Shown here piece after piece: positions 43,501-57,000 of a DNA stretch of 64,000 bases. How positions within the stretch are numbered: the first letter of the stretch is position 1; each line of letters begins with the position of its first letter. Source of the DNA: Chitinophaga eiseniae (GTDB lineage: Bacteria; Bacteroidota; Bacteroidia; Chitinophagales; Chitinophagaceae); NCBI RefSeq assembly GCF_900167135.1, contig NZ_FUWZ01000001.1, positions 2,156,336 to 2,220,335 of the forward strand. The letters are read 5' to 3'. The position numbers and the translations under genes are program-made. The notes beneath the pieces are model-generated. The model saw only the letters and a program-made list of their open reading frames with translations, was not told where the DNA came from and did no database searches.

Positions 43501-45020
43501 TTTTATAGAGCTGGGAGGAGACTCCATCGTCTCCATGCAGGTAGTCAGCCGCGCCAGACGACTCGGATACGAACTGAAAGCAAAGGACCTGTTTAAACAT
43601 CAGACAGTAGCGGCACTGGCACAGCTCTTATCTGCGGTAAAAGTGGAGAGCACTGCCGGTGAACAGGGGATGCTGACAGGCAGGAGCGGTTTACTGCCCA
43701 TTCAGCATTGGTATTTTGAAGAAGGACCGGCATTGTTTACCCAGCAGCTGCTGCTGGAAGCAGATAAAAAACTGTCACCGGTAGCACTGGAGGCCGCACT
43801 CCATCGGTTGGTGCAATACCATGATGCGCTCCGTTTTGTCTATCAACAGGACGCAGACGGATGGCAGCAGTCCTATGGAACGGCGGAACCTACGTTGCAT
43901 ATCAGGGATATGCGAAGGAAACAGAAAACCTGGCAACAACATATCCCCGCCTGTGTGGCAGAAAGCCAGGCGCGCCTGGATATTCACCAGGGTATCCTGC
44001 TGCAGGCTACCCTGCTACAAACGCCTGCCGCCGAGGCGCACAACCGGCTGTTGCTGGTGGTGCATCACCTGGCCATAGACGGCGTATCCTGGCGTATCCT
44101 GCTGGAAGACCTCAACCGCCTGCTGGAACAACCCACTGCGACAACAGATGTTGTATTAGGCGCTAAAGGCAGTTCCTGCCGCCAGTGGCAGGAGGCCCTG
44201 ACGGGTTATGCGAATAACCGTGGCCGCCGGCAACAACGTTACTGGGAAACGGTAGTGGCGAAACGTACGCCGCTACATACCGATCTGCCGTATACCGGTA
44301 AGATAACAGTATCGGATATACGTAAGGAAACGGTGCGTCTCGATGCTGCCGCTACCCGCCGCCTGTTGCAGGAGGTGTCGGCGGCCTACCGTACGGAAAT
44401 TAACGATATCCTCCTGGCAGCCCTGGCTATGACCCTGACAGCATGGAACAAAGGCGCCGGCGTATTGGTGGGCCTGGAAGGGCACGGCAGGGAAGAAATT
44501 ACGCCCGGCATCGCCGTTAACCGCACTGTTGGCTGGTTCACCAGCCAGTACCCGGTCTGGCTGGAAGCCGCTGACGGCGTATCTGCCGGCCGGCTGATCA
44601 GGGATATCAAAGAACAGTTACGCCAGGTGCCGGATAAAGGCATCGGCTATGGCGTCAATAAATATATTGGTAAACAAGCTTCCCTGCAAGGCGCCGTGCC
44701 CTGGGAGGTAGGCTTTAACTACCTCGGCCAGGGAGATAACCTGTCTGCGGCACAGGGAGCTGTAAAGGCATCGCTGTCTTCACTGGAAGCCGGCGGAGCG
44801 CCGCAGCGGACCATCCCCGAAAAACTGACGGTCAACAGTATGGTCAGTGACGGCGAGCTCAGTATCGAATGGAGCTACAGCCAGCTGCACTTCCATGAAG
44901 CTACTATTGCTGAACTCGCGGCAGCGTACCGCTATCACCTGGAAACACTGATCGCACACTGCGCAGAGCGCAGCCGGCAGGCGCCGGTGCTTTCACCTTC
45001 CGACTATGGGCTGGGCGGCG
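40559..45020 (+). other. Peptide-aldehyde line module 1: C(starter)-A(His)-T-E
   Basis: The starter C domain has HHLINDG and is homologous to the first domain of the 7-module NRPS. The pocket D-S-A-L-I-A-E-V-W plus Lys is the histidine code as I know it. The carrier is GGDSI (Ser989). The E domain with HHLAIDGVSW gives D-His. An acyl-D-His start agrees with falcitidin. Confidence 0.88.
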
Positions 45021-48000
45021 CAATGACCAATGATGAACTGGACCGGTTCCTGAGTGCCAAAAAATCCCCGGTCGCCGGCCTGTACCGGCTCACCGGATTA
45101 CAGGAGGGCATGTTGTTCCATGGATTGTATGATGAAAAAGGAGGGTCCTATATTGAGCAGTTTGGATGTGAACTTCCCCATTTAGACGTAGACGCCTTCC
45201 GGAAAAGCTGGGAACACCTGGTACAACACCATACTATTTTCCGTAGCGCTTTCTATGCAAAGCTCTGCAGTGTTCCGGTGCAATGCGTACACCATGAAGT
45301 TGACTTGCCTTTCGCGGTATTGGACTACCGGCACATGACGGCAACGGACCGGCAGGAAGCGCTTCAGGCCTGGATGGCCGCCGACCGCCAGCAGGGGCTG
45401 GACTTTGAAAAAGCACCCCTGATGCGCATTACCCTGTTCCGCCTGGAAGACAATACCTACCGTATGCAATGGACTTACCATCACCTCCTGATGGATGGCT
45501 GGTCCCTGCCGGTATTACTCGGGGAACTGGTGGAAACCTATGAGGCCATCCTGACCCACCATTCCCTGCCATCACGAAAGACGGATGATTTCGGAGATTA
45601 TATCCGTTTCCTGGCAGACAGGGACCTGGTGGCGGAAGAAACTTACTGGCGCAGTTATCTGAGTGACGTAACAGATGGGTGTTTGTTACCGTTTGTAGCA
45701 ACTACTGCTTCCCGCACGAGGGGAGGGGGACATTTTAAGGAAACAGCGTTGCGCCTGGATGCGGCCGTCCGCCAGCAACTGGAAAGATTTACCCAGCAGC
45801 AACGGATTACCCTCAATACCCTGGTACAGGGCGTGTGGGCGTACCTGTTATCCCGCTATACCGGCAAGTCTTCCGCTATGTTCGGCGTTACCGTTGCGGG
45901 TAGGCCCGATGAGTTACCCGGGGCGGATAAAAAGGTCGGATTGTATATCAATACCCTGCCGCTGTATACGATGGTGGCAAATGAGCAAACAATTGCCGGC
46001 TGGTTACAGGACATACAGGCCACGCAGCTGCAAAGCCGTGAGCACCAGTATGCCGCATTGAACGATATTCAGCATTGGGCGGGCATTCGGGAGGAGTTAT
46101 TTGACAGTCTCCTGGTATTTGAAAACTATCCCGAGAATCCAGCTTTGCAATCACCTAACTGGAAATTGCAGCTGCAACAGATCCAGGTACAGGAGCAGGC
46201 CAACTATCCGCTCACGATACGCGTGATGATGGCCGACGGGCTGGAGATCGGCCTTGTATACAATGAAACCATGCTCGATGCCGCTGATGTGAGGATGATA
46301 GCGGCCCATTTTGAGCAGGTATTGCTGCAAATAGCTACACAACCCGTCAATACCATTGCGGACATTGCATTGCTGACAGCAGTAGAGAAAACACAGCTGT
46401 TGTATGACTTCAATCAGACTGCGGCCCCTTACCCTGCTGATAAGAGCATTGTGGCACTTTTTGAAGAACAGGCGGCACAAACGCCGGATGCTGTTGCTGT
46501 GGTATACGACACTACCTCATTTACCTATCAGGCACTGGATGAAGCAGCGAATCGCCTGGCCCACCGGTTGCAGGATAAGGGATTAAAAGCAGGCGCTTAT
46601 GTGCCCCTGTGTTTGAAGCGTTCCGCCGGGCTGATGGTGGCGGTGCTGGGAATACTAAAGGCTGGCGGCGCCTATGTGCCGGTAAACCCGGAGTATCCCG
46701 CAGAGCGGATATTGCAATTGCTGAACGACTGCGATAGTCCGCTGATCATCACTGATACGGAATGGAAGGATACCCTTGAGACTATTGCTGACAAAGAATT
46801 ACTTTATATCGATCATCATCCGGAGCTGCTGCGTTATCCCGCCCATGCACCGGCAGAACAGCCTGCACCCGCGGCCGTAGCGTATGTTATGTACACCTCC
46901 GGTTCTACCGGTAAACCCAAAGGCGTAGCCGTTACGCACAAGAACGTGGTGAGCCTGGTGAAGTCGCAGGAGTATATCACGCTTACCAACGACGATGTTA
47001 TACTGTCTGCCGGCTCCCTTTCTTTTGATGCCACCACCTTTGAATTTTGGGGCGCCCTGTTGAATGGCGGCTGTTTGGTATTAAGCACAGAACGAAGTTT
47101 ATTGGACATAGAATGGCTGAAGCAGGAACTTCAGCAGCGCCGCGTTACCAAAATGTTCTTCACTACCAGCTGGTTCAATCAATTGGTGGATATGGATATC
47201 ACCGTATTTACCGGGTTGCAGGAGGTGCTGACAGGAGGAGAGAAGATATCGGAGAAACATGCTGATAAGTTCAGACGCGCCTGTCCGCATGTTGCGCTGA
47301 CTAACATATACGGCCCTACGGAGAATACAACCTTCTCGCTGTATTACCGTATTCATGAAGCATCGGTGAGCGGCAATGTGCCTATTGGCCGCCCGTTGAA
47401 AAACAGAACGGCGTATATACTGGACAGCGCCGGGCAGCCGGTGCCGGTGGGCGTAACCGGAGAACTGTATGTAGGTGGCGATGGCGTAGCAAAAGGATAC
47501 CTGGACGCGGAAATGACCGCCACCCGGTTTATGCCGGACCCTTTCACCGATGATCCGGAAGCAAGGATCTATCGTACCGGCGACCTGGCCCGCTGGATGC
47601 CTGACGGCAATATCGTTTACATGGGCCGTGTGGATGAACAGGTGAAGATCCGCGGGTTCCGTATAGAACCAGGGGAAACGGCGCGTGTACTGGAAGGCTG
47701 CCCGGCGGTGAAACAGGCCGTTGTAACCGTCTGGACAGACCCGCGCAATAACCGCTATCTGACCGGCTATGTGGTGCCGGAAGACAATTTTGATAAAGAG
47801 GCTATCATGGCTTATCTCAAAGAAAGACTGCCCGACTATATGACGCCTTCTTTCCTGATAGCCCTCGAAGCCCTGCCGCTTACTGCCAATGGGAAAGTAG
47901 ACAAAAAGGCCTTGCCGGCGCCGGATATGACCGCGCTTTCAGAAGCTGCGTATATGGCTCCCCGTAATGAACACGAGCGTATGTTGGTGGATATCTGGCA

Positions 48001-51000
48001 ACAGTTGCTGGGCCGCGATCGTATCGGCATCCACGATCATTTCTTCGAAACAGGCGGGCATTCCCTGCTGGCCATGCGCCTGCAATCTGCTATCAGAAAG
48101 CAGCTGCAGGCGGAAATGCCGGTAAAGGCGATCTTCCATCATCCCACTATTGCGGGGCAGGCTGCCTATATCCTTCAACAGACCGGCCCTGTGCAGCAGG
48201 GGATCATAGCGGAAGCATATACCGGCCCGCAGCCGTTATCCTTTGCGCAGGAAAGACTCTGGTTTATTGACCGGTTAACCGGTAGCATACAGTATCATAT
48301 ACCTGTCGTTTACCGCCTGACAGGAACCGTCAACAAACAGGCGCTGGAGATGGCTATCCGGGAGATGGTCAACCGGCATGCGGTGTTACGTACTATCGTT
48401 ACTGTTATAGATGAAGTACCCCATCAGCAAGTGATGGATAAAGATGGATGGCAGCTGGAAGCAGCAGACAGGCGTGATCTCCATGGGAATATCACAGCAT
48501 TGCATGATTATGTAAAGTCCCTGATCGATGCGCCGTTCAATTTATCCGCCGACCATGTGTTGCGTGGGCAACTGATTGAGCTGTCAGAACAGGAATGCCT
48601 GCTCGCCCTGACACTGCATCACATCGCCGGCGATGGATGGTCCGTCAGCATCTTTATGAAAGAGTTGATGGAGATATATGCTGCCCTGGACCAACAGCAA
48701 TTACCGGTGTTGCCGCCGCTGGATATCCAGTACACCGACTACTCCCGCTGGCAGCGCACCTACATGTCAACGGCCGTGCTGGAACAGCAGCAAGCCTATT
48801 GGAACCACCAACTGGCAGATGTAACGACACTGCAGTTGCCGCTGGACTATACCCGCCCGGCTGTATTTTCCAATCGGGGCGCTATTATACCGTTCCATAT
48901 AGATGGTACGCTCCGGCAACAGCTACAGGCGCTATCACAACAGGAGGGCGCTACCTTGTTCATGACTTTGCTGGCGGCCTTCAAGGTATTGCTGCACCGC
49001 TACAGCGGCCAGGAGGATATCACGGTGGGTAGCCCTGTTTCCGGCCGTACCCGGCAGGAAACGGAAAGCCTGATCGGATGTTTTGTGAATACGCTGGCGC
49101 TACGCACGCAGCTGCATGATAATCCCACCTTTGCAGCCTTGCTGCAGAAGGTGAAAAATACCACGCTGGATGCCTATGAGCACCAGGATGTGCCGTTTGA
49201 AAAAGTAGTGGAGGCCGTCGTGAAAGAACGTGACCTCAGCTATAGCCCGCTGTTTCAGGTCATCTTTACGTTGCAGAACCTGCCGGTGGTGACCGATCTG
49301 GTATTAGGCGCTGCGTGTTTGCAGCCCGAAAGGATTGCTTATACCACTGCGCAGGTTGATCTTAATTTCACGCTGGAAGAGACGGCAACAGGATTGTCGG
49401 GCAATGTGGAATACTGTACGGACCTGTTTAAAGAAGATACGGTCCTGCGGATGATCGCTCATTTTAAACAATTGTTGGCGGCCATTGTTGCCAACCCGTC
49501 GATGGAAGTAGGCTTTTTGCCGATGTTGATGGCGGAAGAGGAAATACAGTTGCTGGATGGCTTTAACCAGACGGATACTACCTATCCGGCGGATAAAAGT
49601 ATCACTGACCTCTTTGCAGGACAGGCTGCCCTGACGCCGGATGCTACCGCGCTGGTATTTGAGGGTAGGGAGATGACCTATGAGGCATTGGATATAGCGT
49701 CCACACAACTGGCGCAATACCTCGTTGAGGCGGGCGTAACGCCGGGGATGCGTGTGCCTGTTTGTATGGAGCGTTCTGATAGGCTGATCGTCGCTATCCT
49801 GGCGGTATTAAAGGTGGGTGGCGCTTATGTGCCGGTTGATCCGCACTATCCGGCAGAACGTATCAGCTTTATGTTGTCCGAAAGCAACAGTCAGCTGGTG
49901 CTGACCACTACGATGCAGTTGGCTGCGCTGGAACAGACAGGTGCTGCCATGCAATTTATCTGCCTGGACCAGGTGTCCGAAATGCTGCAGACAACGATGA
50001 TGGCAGCGGTATTGCCGGTGGCACGGCCGCAGGACATGGCTTATGTTATTTATACTTCCGGCTCTACCGGCACGCCGAAAGGCGTGATGGTGAGCCACCA
50101 GAATGTGGTGAGCCTCGTGAAGGGGGCTGACTATGTTTCTTTCCGGGACTCAGACCGTTTGTTATCTACCGGTGCGCCTTCTTTCGATGCCGCCACCTTT
50201 GAATATTGGGGCATGCTGCTCAACGGCGGCCGCCTTATTCTTTGCCCGGAACAACAGCTGCTGGACAACGATCTGTTGAAACGGGAGATCCGCACGCACC
50301 AGGTAAATATGATGTGGTTTACGGCAAGCTGGTTCAATCAGCTCATAGATACGGACATCGCTATTTTTGAAACATTGTCGGTGGTACTGGCCGGAGGAGA
50401 GAAATTATCGGAAGAACATATCAGTAAATTAAAACAAAAATATCCGGCCCTGACCGTTATTAACGGTTACGGTCCTACGGAGAATACCACCTTCTCTCTT
50501 ACCTACACAGTAGCAGCAGGCGCCGTGCAGGTACCGGTGCCGGTGGGCCGCCCATTGAGCAACCGGAAGGTATATGTCCTGGATAGCCGCCGCCAGCTGG
50601 TGCCGGTCGGCGTTACAGGCGAAATATATGTAGGTGGCGCCGGCCTTGCTTTGGGTTATCTCAATTTGCCTGAGTTGACAGCAGAGCGTTTTATCTCCCA
50701 CCGGTTCAGTAACAACAGGATAGAGAAACTATATAAGACCGGGGACCTGGGCTGCTGGCAGGCCGATGGAAATGTGCTTTGCCTGGGTCGTACAGATGAC
50801 CAGGTGAAGATCAGGGGATATCGTATTGAACCCGGTGAAACAGAAAGGGTGCTGCAGCAGTGCGAATGGGTAGAACAGGCGGTAGTGATGGCGCGTACCA
50901 ATGAACAGGGCACTAAATATCTTGCCGGTTATATTGTTCCGGCAGGGGGCTTTGAAAAAGAAAAAATACAATCCTGGCTCCGGCAGCTGTTGCCTGACTA

Positions 51001-54000
51001 TATGGTGCCTGCCGTCCTGGTGCCATTGGAGAAACTTCCGCTGACAGGCAATGGTAAGGTGAATAAACGCGCATTGCCGGAACCGGACCCCGCGCTGATG
51101 CCTGCGGCAGCGTATGTGCCTCCACGTAATGCCACCGAGCTGGTGTTGACAGGTATCTGGCAGCAATTGCTGAAAGTGTCACGGGTAGGTATATACGATA
51201 ACTTCTTTGAACTGGGCGGGCACTCCCTGCTGGTAACCCGTGTGGTATCTGCCATACGCCGTGAACTGGAAGTAGAGATCCCGATACGCGACCTTTTCAA
51301 TTACCCGGTAGTAGCTACGTTGGCGGACCATATCCGTCGTCAGCAACCCGGCACAGTGCTGCCGGCGGTTACCGTATCTCCACGGGATGAAAAGCTGCCG
51401 CTTTCTTCCGCGCAGGAAAGGCTGTGGTTCATCGACTGGATGGAAGGCAGCGTGGCGTATCATATGCCGCTGGTATTGAAACTGGATGGAGACCTGGACG
51501 TGACGGCGCTGAAAAATGCCCTGGAAACAATTGTGGAAAGGCACGAAGCATTGCGGACTGTTTTCCGCGAGGAAGACGGAACGGTAAGTCAGTATATCCT
51601 GCCTGGCGGCGGATGGCAGCTACAGGTGGTGGATAGGACGACAACGACCGACCGGGAGAGCATATTGGAAGAAATTACGCAATGGTGTAATCAGCCATTT
51701 GACCTGAAGGCGGATTATATGATGCGGGTACACCTGGTACAACTGGCGCCCAGGGAGTATTTCCTGGTGATCGTGCAACATCATATTGCATCCGATGGAT
51801 GGTCTGTGTCCATATTGCTCAGGGAACTGGTACGCCTCTACGAAGCGGCGCACCGGCATCAGGAACTCCGGCTGGAGCCTTTACCCGTGCAATATGCGGA
51901 TTATGCATTGTGGCACCGGCACCATCTGCAGGGGGCCGTATTGGACCAGCAACTGGCTTACTGGAAAGAAAAGCTGGAAGATACTGCTACGTTGCAGTTA
52001 CCCATCGATTTCCCGCGCCCCGCCACACAAAGCACCCGCGGAAATACCTTGTATTATGAAGTCGATGGTACACTGACAGCCGGTATACATCAGCTGTGCA
52101 GGCAGCAGGGCGCCACTCTGTTTATGACGATGCTGGCGGCTTTCAAGGTACTGTTGTACCGTTATAGCGGGCAGGAAGATATCTGTGTGGGCAGCCCTAT
52201 TGCCAACCGTACACAGCAAACTATAGAGCCGCTGATTGGTTTCTTTGTGAATACCATCGCGTTGCGCAGCAACATGGCCGGCAATCCTGACTTCCTCTCC
52301 CTGCTGAAGCAGGTAAAAGCTACGCTGCTGGAGGCATATCAATACCAGGATGCTCCGTTTGAGAAAATTGTGGAGGCGGTGGTGAGCGACCGTGATATGA
52401 GCCGTACGCCCCTGTTCCAGGTGATGTTTATCTTACAGAACCTGCCGGAAGTGCCGCATCTGCAGCTGGATGACGTGCAGGTGGCGATGCAGCCGGTAGC
52501 CAACAGTACCTCCAAATTTGACCTGACAGTGGACGTTACCACTACCGACAGCGGAATGCGTTTCCGGGTGGAATATTGCAGCGATCTGTATGAGGAGGCT
52601 ACCATCGCCAGGATGATGGAGCATTACCTGGTACTGCTGGAAGCCATTGTGGCAGCGCCTTCCCGGCCGATAGGAGCATTGCCGATGCTCACGGTGGCGG
52701 AAGAAAAACAACTGTTGCAGACGTTTAACAATACGGCAAACATGTATCCTGCCGGTAAGGCGGTGATAGACCTGTTCGAAGCCCAGGCGCAGCAGACGCC
52801 GGATGCGGCTGCCGTTGTCTTCGGACCGGAACAATATACTTACCGTCAGCTGAATGAAAAGGCGAATCAGCTGGCGCATTATCTCCGGCAAAAAGGGGTA
52901 GTGGAAAATACCCTGATACCCGTATGTATGTCCCGCTCGCTGGACATGATCACCGCTATTGTGGGCATCCTGAAAGCCGGCGCCACTTATGTGCCGGTAG
53001 ATCCTGCCTATCCGGAGGTACGTATCCGTTATATCCTCGCTGATACCCACTTCTCCCTGATGATTACAGATAAACGCAGCCAGGAGCTCCTGCCGGCAGA
53101 CATTGCAGCAGAACGTATCCTGGTGTTGCGGACAGATGGGGAAGAAAACATACTGTCGGGGCTGCCGGTAACAAACCCCGACCGGTATACATCTCCGGAA
53201 AAAATCACTTATCTCATCTATACCTCCGGTTCCACAGGACAACCGAAGGGGGTGGAAATGCCTGACAGGGCGTTGTTTAACCTGCTTTGCTGGCAACAGC
53301 AGGAAATAGATACGCTGACGCCTAAACGTATACTGCAGTTTGCCAGTATCAATTTTGACGTGAGCTTCCAGGAGATATTCTTCACGCTCAGCTTTGGCGG
53401 CTGCCTTCACCTGGTAGACGAACAACGCAGGAAAGACATGGCTGTTCTGATGGAACAGATCAACACAGAAAAAATCAATTGTCTCTTCCTGCCTTATGTG
53501 GTATTGAAAAACCTGGCGGAATACGCAGAAGAAAGCGGTATGTATCCGCAATACCTGGAGGAAGTGATTACTGCCGGTGAACAGCTCAAATTGAGCGATG
53601 ACCTCCGGTTGTTCCTGGAGAAAGGTAACACCCGTCTGCATAACCAATACGGCCCTACGGAGGCGCATGTGGTAAGTGCCTATACGATACGGCCCGAAGA
53701 CTATGCCCGGCGGGTATTACCGCCTATTGGTAAACCCATAGCCAACACCCGGTTATATATCCTGGACGCCAGTGGTAATCCCTGCCCGGTAGGGGTGCCG
53801 GGGGAATTGTTTATCGGCGGGGTACAGGTGGCGAAAGGGTACCTGAACCTGCCGGAATTAACAGCAGAGCGCTTTATGGCCGATCCGTTTGATGTGACCG
53901 GGAAAGGCCGCGTGTATAAAACCGGTGATATCTGTTGCTGGTTACCGGATGGTAACATCAACTACCTGGCCCGTAAGGACGACCAGGTGAAGATCCGTGG

Positions 54001-57000
54001 AAACAGGGTGGAGATAGGCGAGGTGGAAAGCGTACTGGGACAATGTGAACTGGTGGCGCAATGTGTGGTGCTGGTAAAAGAAGACCAATACAGTAATAAA
54101 CGATTGATCGCCTATGTAGTGCCGCAACGGCGCTTCGGAAAAGACGACCTGCGTACCTGGATGCAGTCCCGGTTGCCGGATTATATGATCCCCTCTCTTT
54201 TCATCACTTTACCTGAACTGCCACTGACCAATAATGGCAAGATCAATAAACGCGCGTTGCCGGAAGCGGACCTGAGCGCACTCGGGGCCGCTACGTACGT
54301 GGCTGCACGTAACCTCACCGAACAGCAGTTGACAGATATCTGGCGTACTTTATTACAGGTGGAAAAGATTGGCATACACGACAATTTCTTTGAATTGGGA
54401 GGCCACTCTCTGCTGGCCATGCGCCTGCAGTCTGCCCTGCGTAAACATATGGAAGTGGAGATAGCGGTGAAGTCCATCTTTGCCCATCCTACCATCGCGC
54501 GGTTGGCGGCGTTTATCCGACAGAACGGCAAAGGCTGGCTGCTGCCGGCGGTAACACCACAGCAGCGGCCGGCGCTGATCCCGCTGTCGTATAGCCAGGA
54601 ACGTTTGTGGTTCATTGATCAGATGGAAGGCAGCGTACAATATCATATGCCGGTGGTATTGCGTATGGAAGGAGCACTTGATAAGGAAGCATTGTCGCAG
54701 ACATTCCAGGACCTTGTGGACCGCCACGAAGTGCTGCGGTCTGTCATCGTACAGGCAGACGGGCACTCGGGGCAGCGCGTATTGCCCTCAGGGAAATGGC
54801 AGTTGCAACACATCGACCTGTGTGGCCGCCCGCAGGAAATAGCGGATTATCGCGCCCTCGTGCATATTTTGATAAGAAAACCTTTTGATCTTACCAAAGA
54901 CCATATGTTGCGGGTGTATCTGATTGCACTCGATGCTACTACGCATATCCTGGTGATGAACATGCACCATATTGCGTCCGATGGCTGGTCCATCAGCGTA
55001 CTGTTCCGGGAACTGTTGACCCTTTACCATGGTTATACGACGGGGGAAAAGGTGAAATTACCGGCGCTCGACATACAATATGCAGACTATGCCATCTGGC
55101 AACGGGAGTATATGTCAGATGAGGTATTGGCGGAACAGCTGGCGTACTGGAAAGAAAACCTGAAAGACGTACAGCCGCTGCAGCTGCCAACAGATAAACC
55201 CAGACCTGCCGTAAAGGGTAAAAATGGCGCCGTAGAATACCTGCAAATCGATAAGGAACTGACGGACCGGTTACTGGCCTTGTCGCAACAGGAAGGCGTA
55301 ACGCTTTTCATGACGTTGCTGGCAGCCCTCAAGGTGTTGTTGTTCCGCTACAGCGGACAGGAAGATATCTGCGTTGGCAGCCCCATTTCCGGGCGTACGC
55401 GCCAGGAGGTGGAAGGACTGGCCGGTTTCTTCATCAATACCCTCGCGCTGCGCAACAACCTCGCCGGCAACCCCGCGTTCCTTGCCCTGCTGCAACAGGT
55501 GAAACAGACTACCCTCAGCGCTTATGAATACCAGGAAGTACCATTCGAGAAGATCGTGGATGCCGTGGTAACGGAGCGTGATATGAGCCGCAGCCCGTTA
55601 TTCCAGGTGATGCTGGTGTTGCAGAACACGCCCGATATTCCGGAGCTGACATTGGGAGCGGTACAGTTATCGGAAGAGCCGCTGGACCATATCTCTGCTG
55701 TCTTTGACCTTAACTTCTGCCTGAAGGAGACCACAGAGGGCCTGTCCCTGATCATCCAATACAGCACGGACCTGTTCTATCATGATACGGTGACCAGGAT
55801 GGGTAAACATTTTGAACAGTTGCTGCGGTCCATTACCCGTCAGCCTGCTGCCCACATCTGTGCGTTATCGTTGCTGGATGAAGCCGAAGAACAACAATTG
55901 CTGGAAGGCTTTAACAGCAGGACGTCAGCCGTAATGCAGGATATGTCATTGCCGGGCCTGTTCTCTGCGAGGGTGGCAGCCATGCCCGATGCCGCGGCAT
56001 TAATGTTTAAAGATATTACGTTGACTTATAAGGAACTGGATGAGTACTCCAACCAGTTTGCACACTACCTGCGTGGTAAAGGCGTGGTACGGGATACGCT
56101 CGTGCCTTTATGTATGGAACGCTCGCCGGAGATGATTATCAGTATATACGGCATCATGAAAGCGGGTGGAGCCTATGTTCCTATAGACCCCGAATATCCG
56201 GCAGACAGGATACAATATATCCTCGCAGATACCGCCGCGGACATTATCGTCAGCAGCCCTGCGGCCAGCAACACGCTGGCGGCTGCAGCAGCGGGTCTGG
56301 AGCTGGTAATGGCGACAGACAGGGATTTATTTGCCGGTTACCCGGTGACAGCGCTGCCGGATAGCCCTGCTGCGAATGATCTGGCTTATGTGATCTTTAC
56401 CTCCGGTTCTACAGGCAAGCCCAAAGGTGTACTGGTGGAACATGGCGGCGTGGTGAACCTGGTACGTGATCAGCGGGAGGCGTTTCAGATTGATGCAGGA
56501 AGCCGTATGCTGCAGTTTGCCTCTATCGGCTTTGACGCCTCCTGTATGGAAATATTCACTGCCCTGTCTCATGGTGCTGTGTTAGTGCTGCCAGGTAAGG
56601 AGGAACTGATGTCTTCTGCAGGATTTGCGGCGCTGATCAATAAGCGGAAAGTGGAGGTGGCATTTTTACCGCCGTCCTATCTGCACAGCATGAGAGAGAT
56701 GTTAACCAGGGTGGCAACCGTTATTTCGTGCGGGGAGCCGTTAAACAGGGAGGATGGAAGGTTTCTGCAGGCGCGAGGCGTACGGTTCCTTAACGGCTAC
56801 GGCCCTACGGAAAACAGTATCTGTACCACTGTAGCCCTTGACCCTATCCGGGAAGACGGCGTGGTAGTCATCGGAAAGCCGGTGGCCAATATGCAGGTGT
56901 ATATCCTGGATGCCCACGGTGGCTTATGCCCGGTAGGCGTGGCAGGAGAGATCTGTGTGAGTGGCGCGGGATTGGCGCGTGGTTATCTCAACCGCCCGGA

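Noticed and set aside
52433..53668. 411-codon reverse-strand open frame inside the 5-module NRPS
   Set aside because: It lies wholly opposite a conserved A domain, and its translation resembles no protein. Long antisense frames recur across all NRPS modules because of codon bias.
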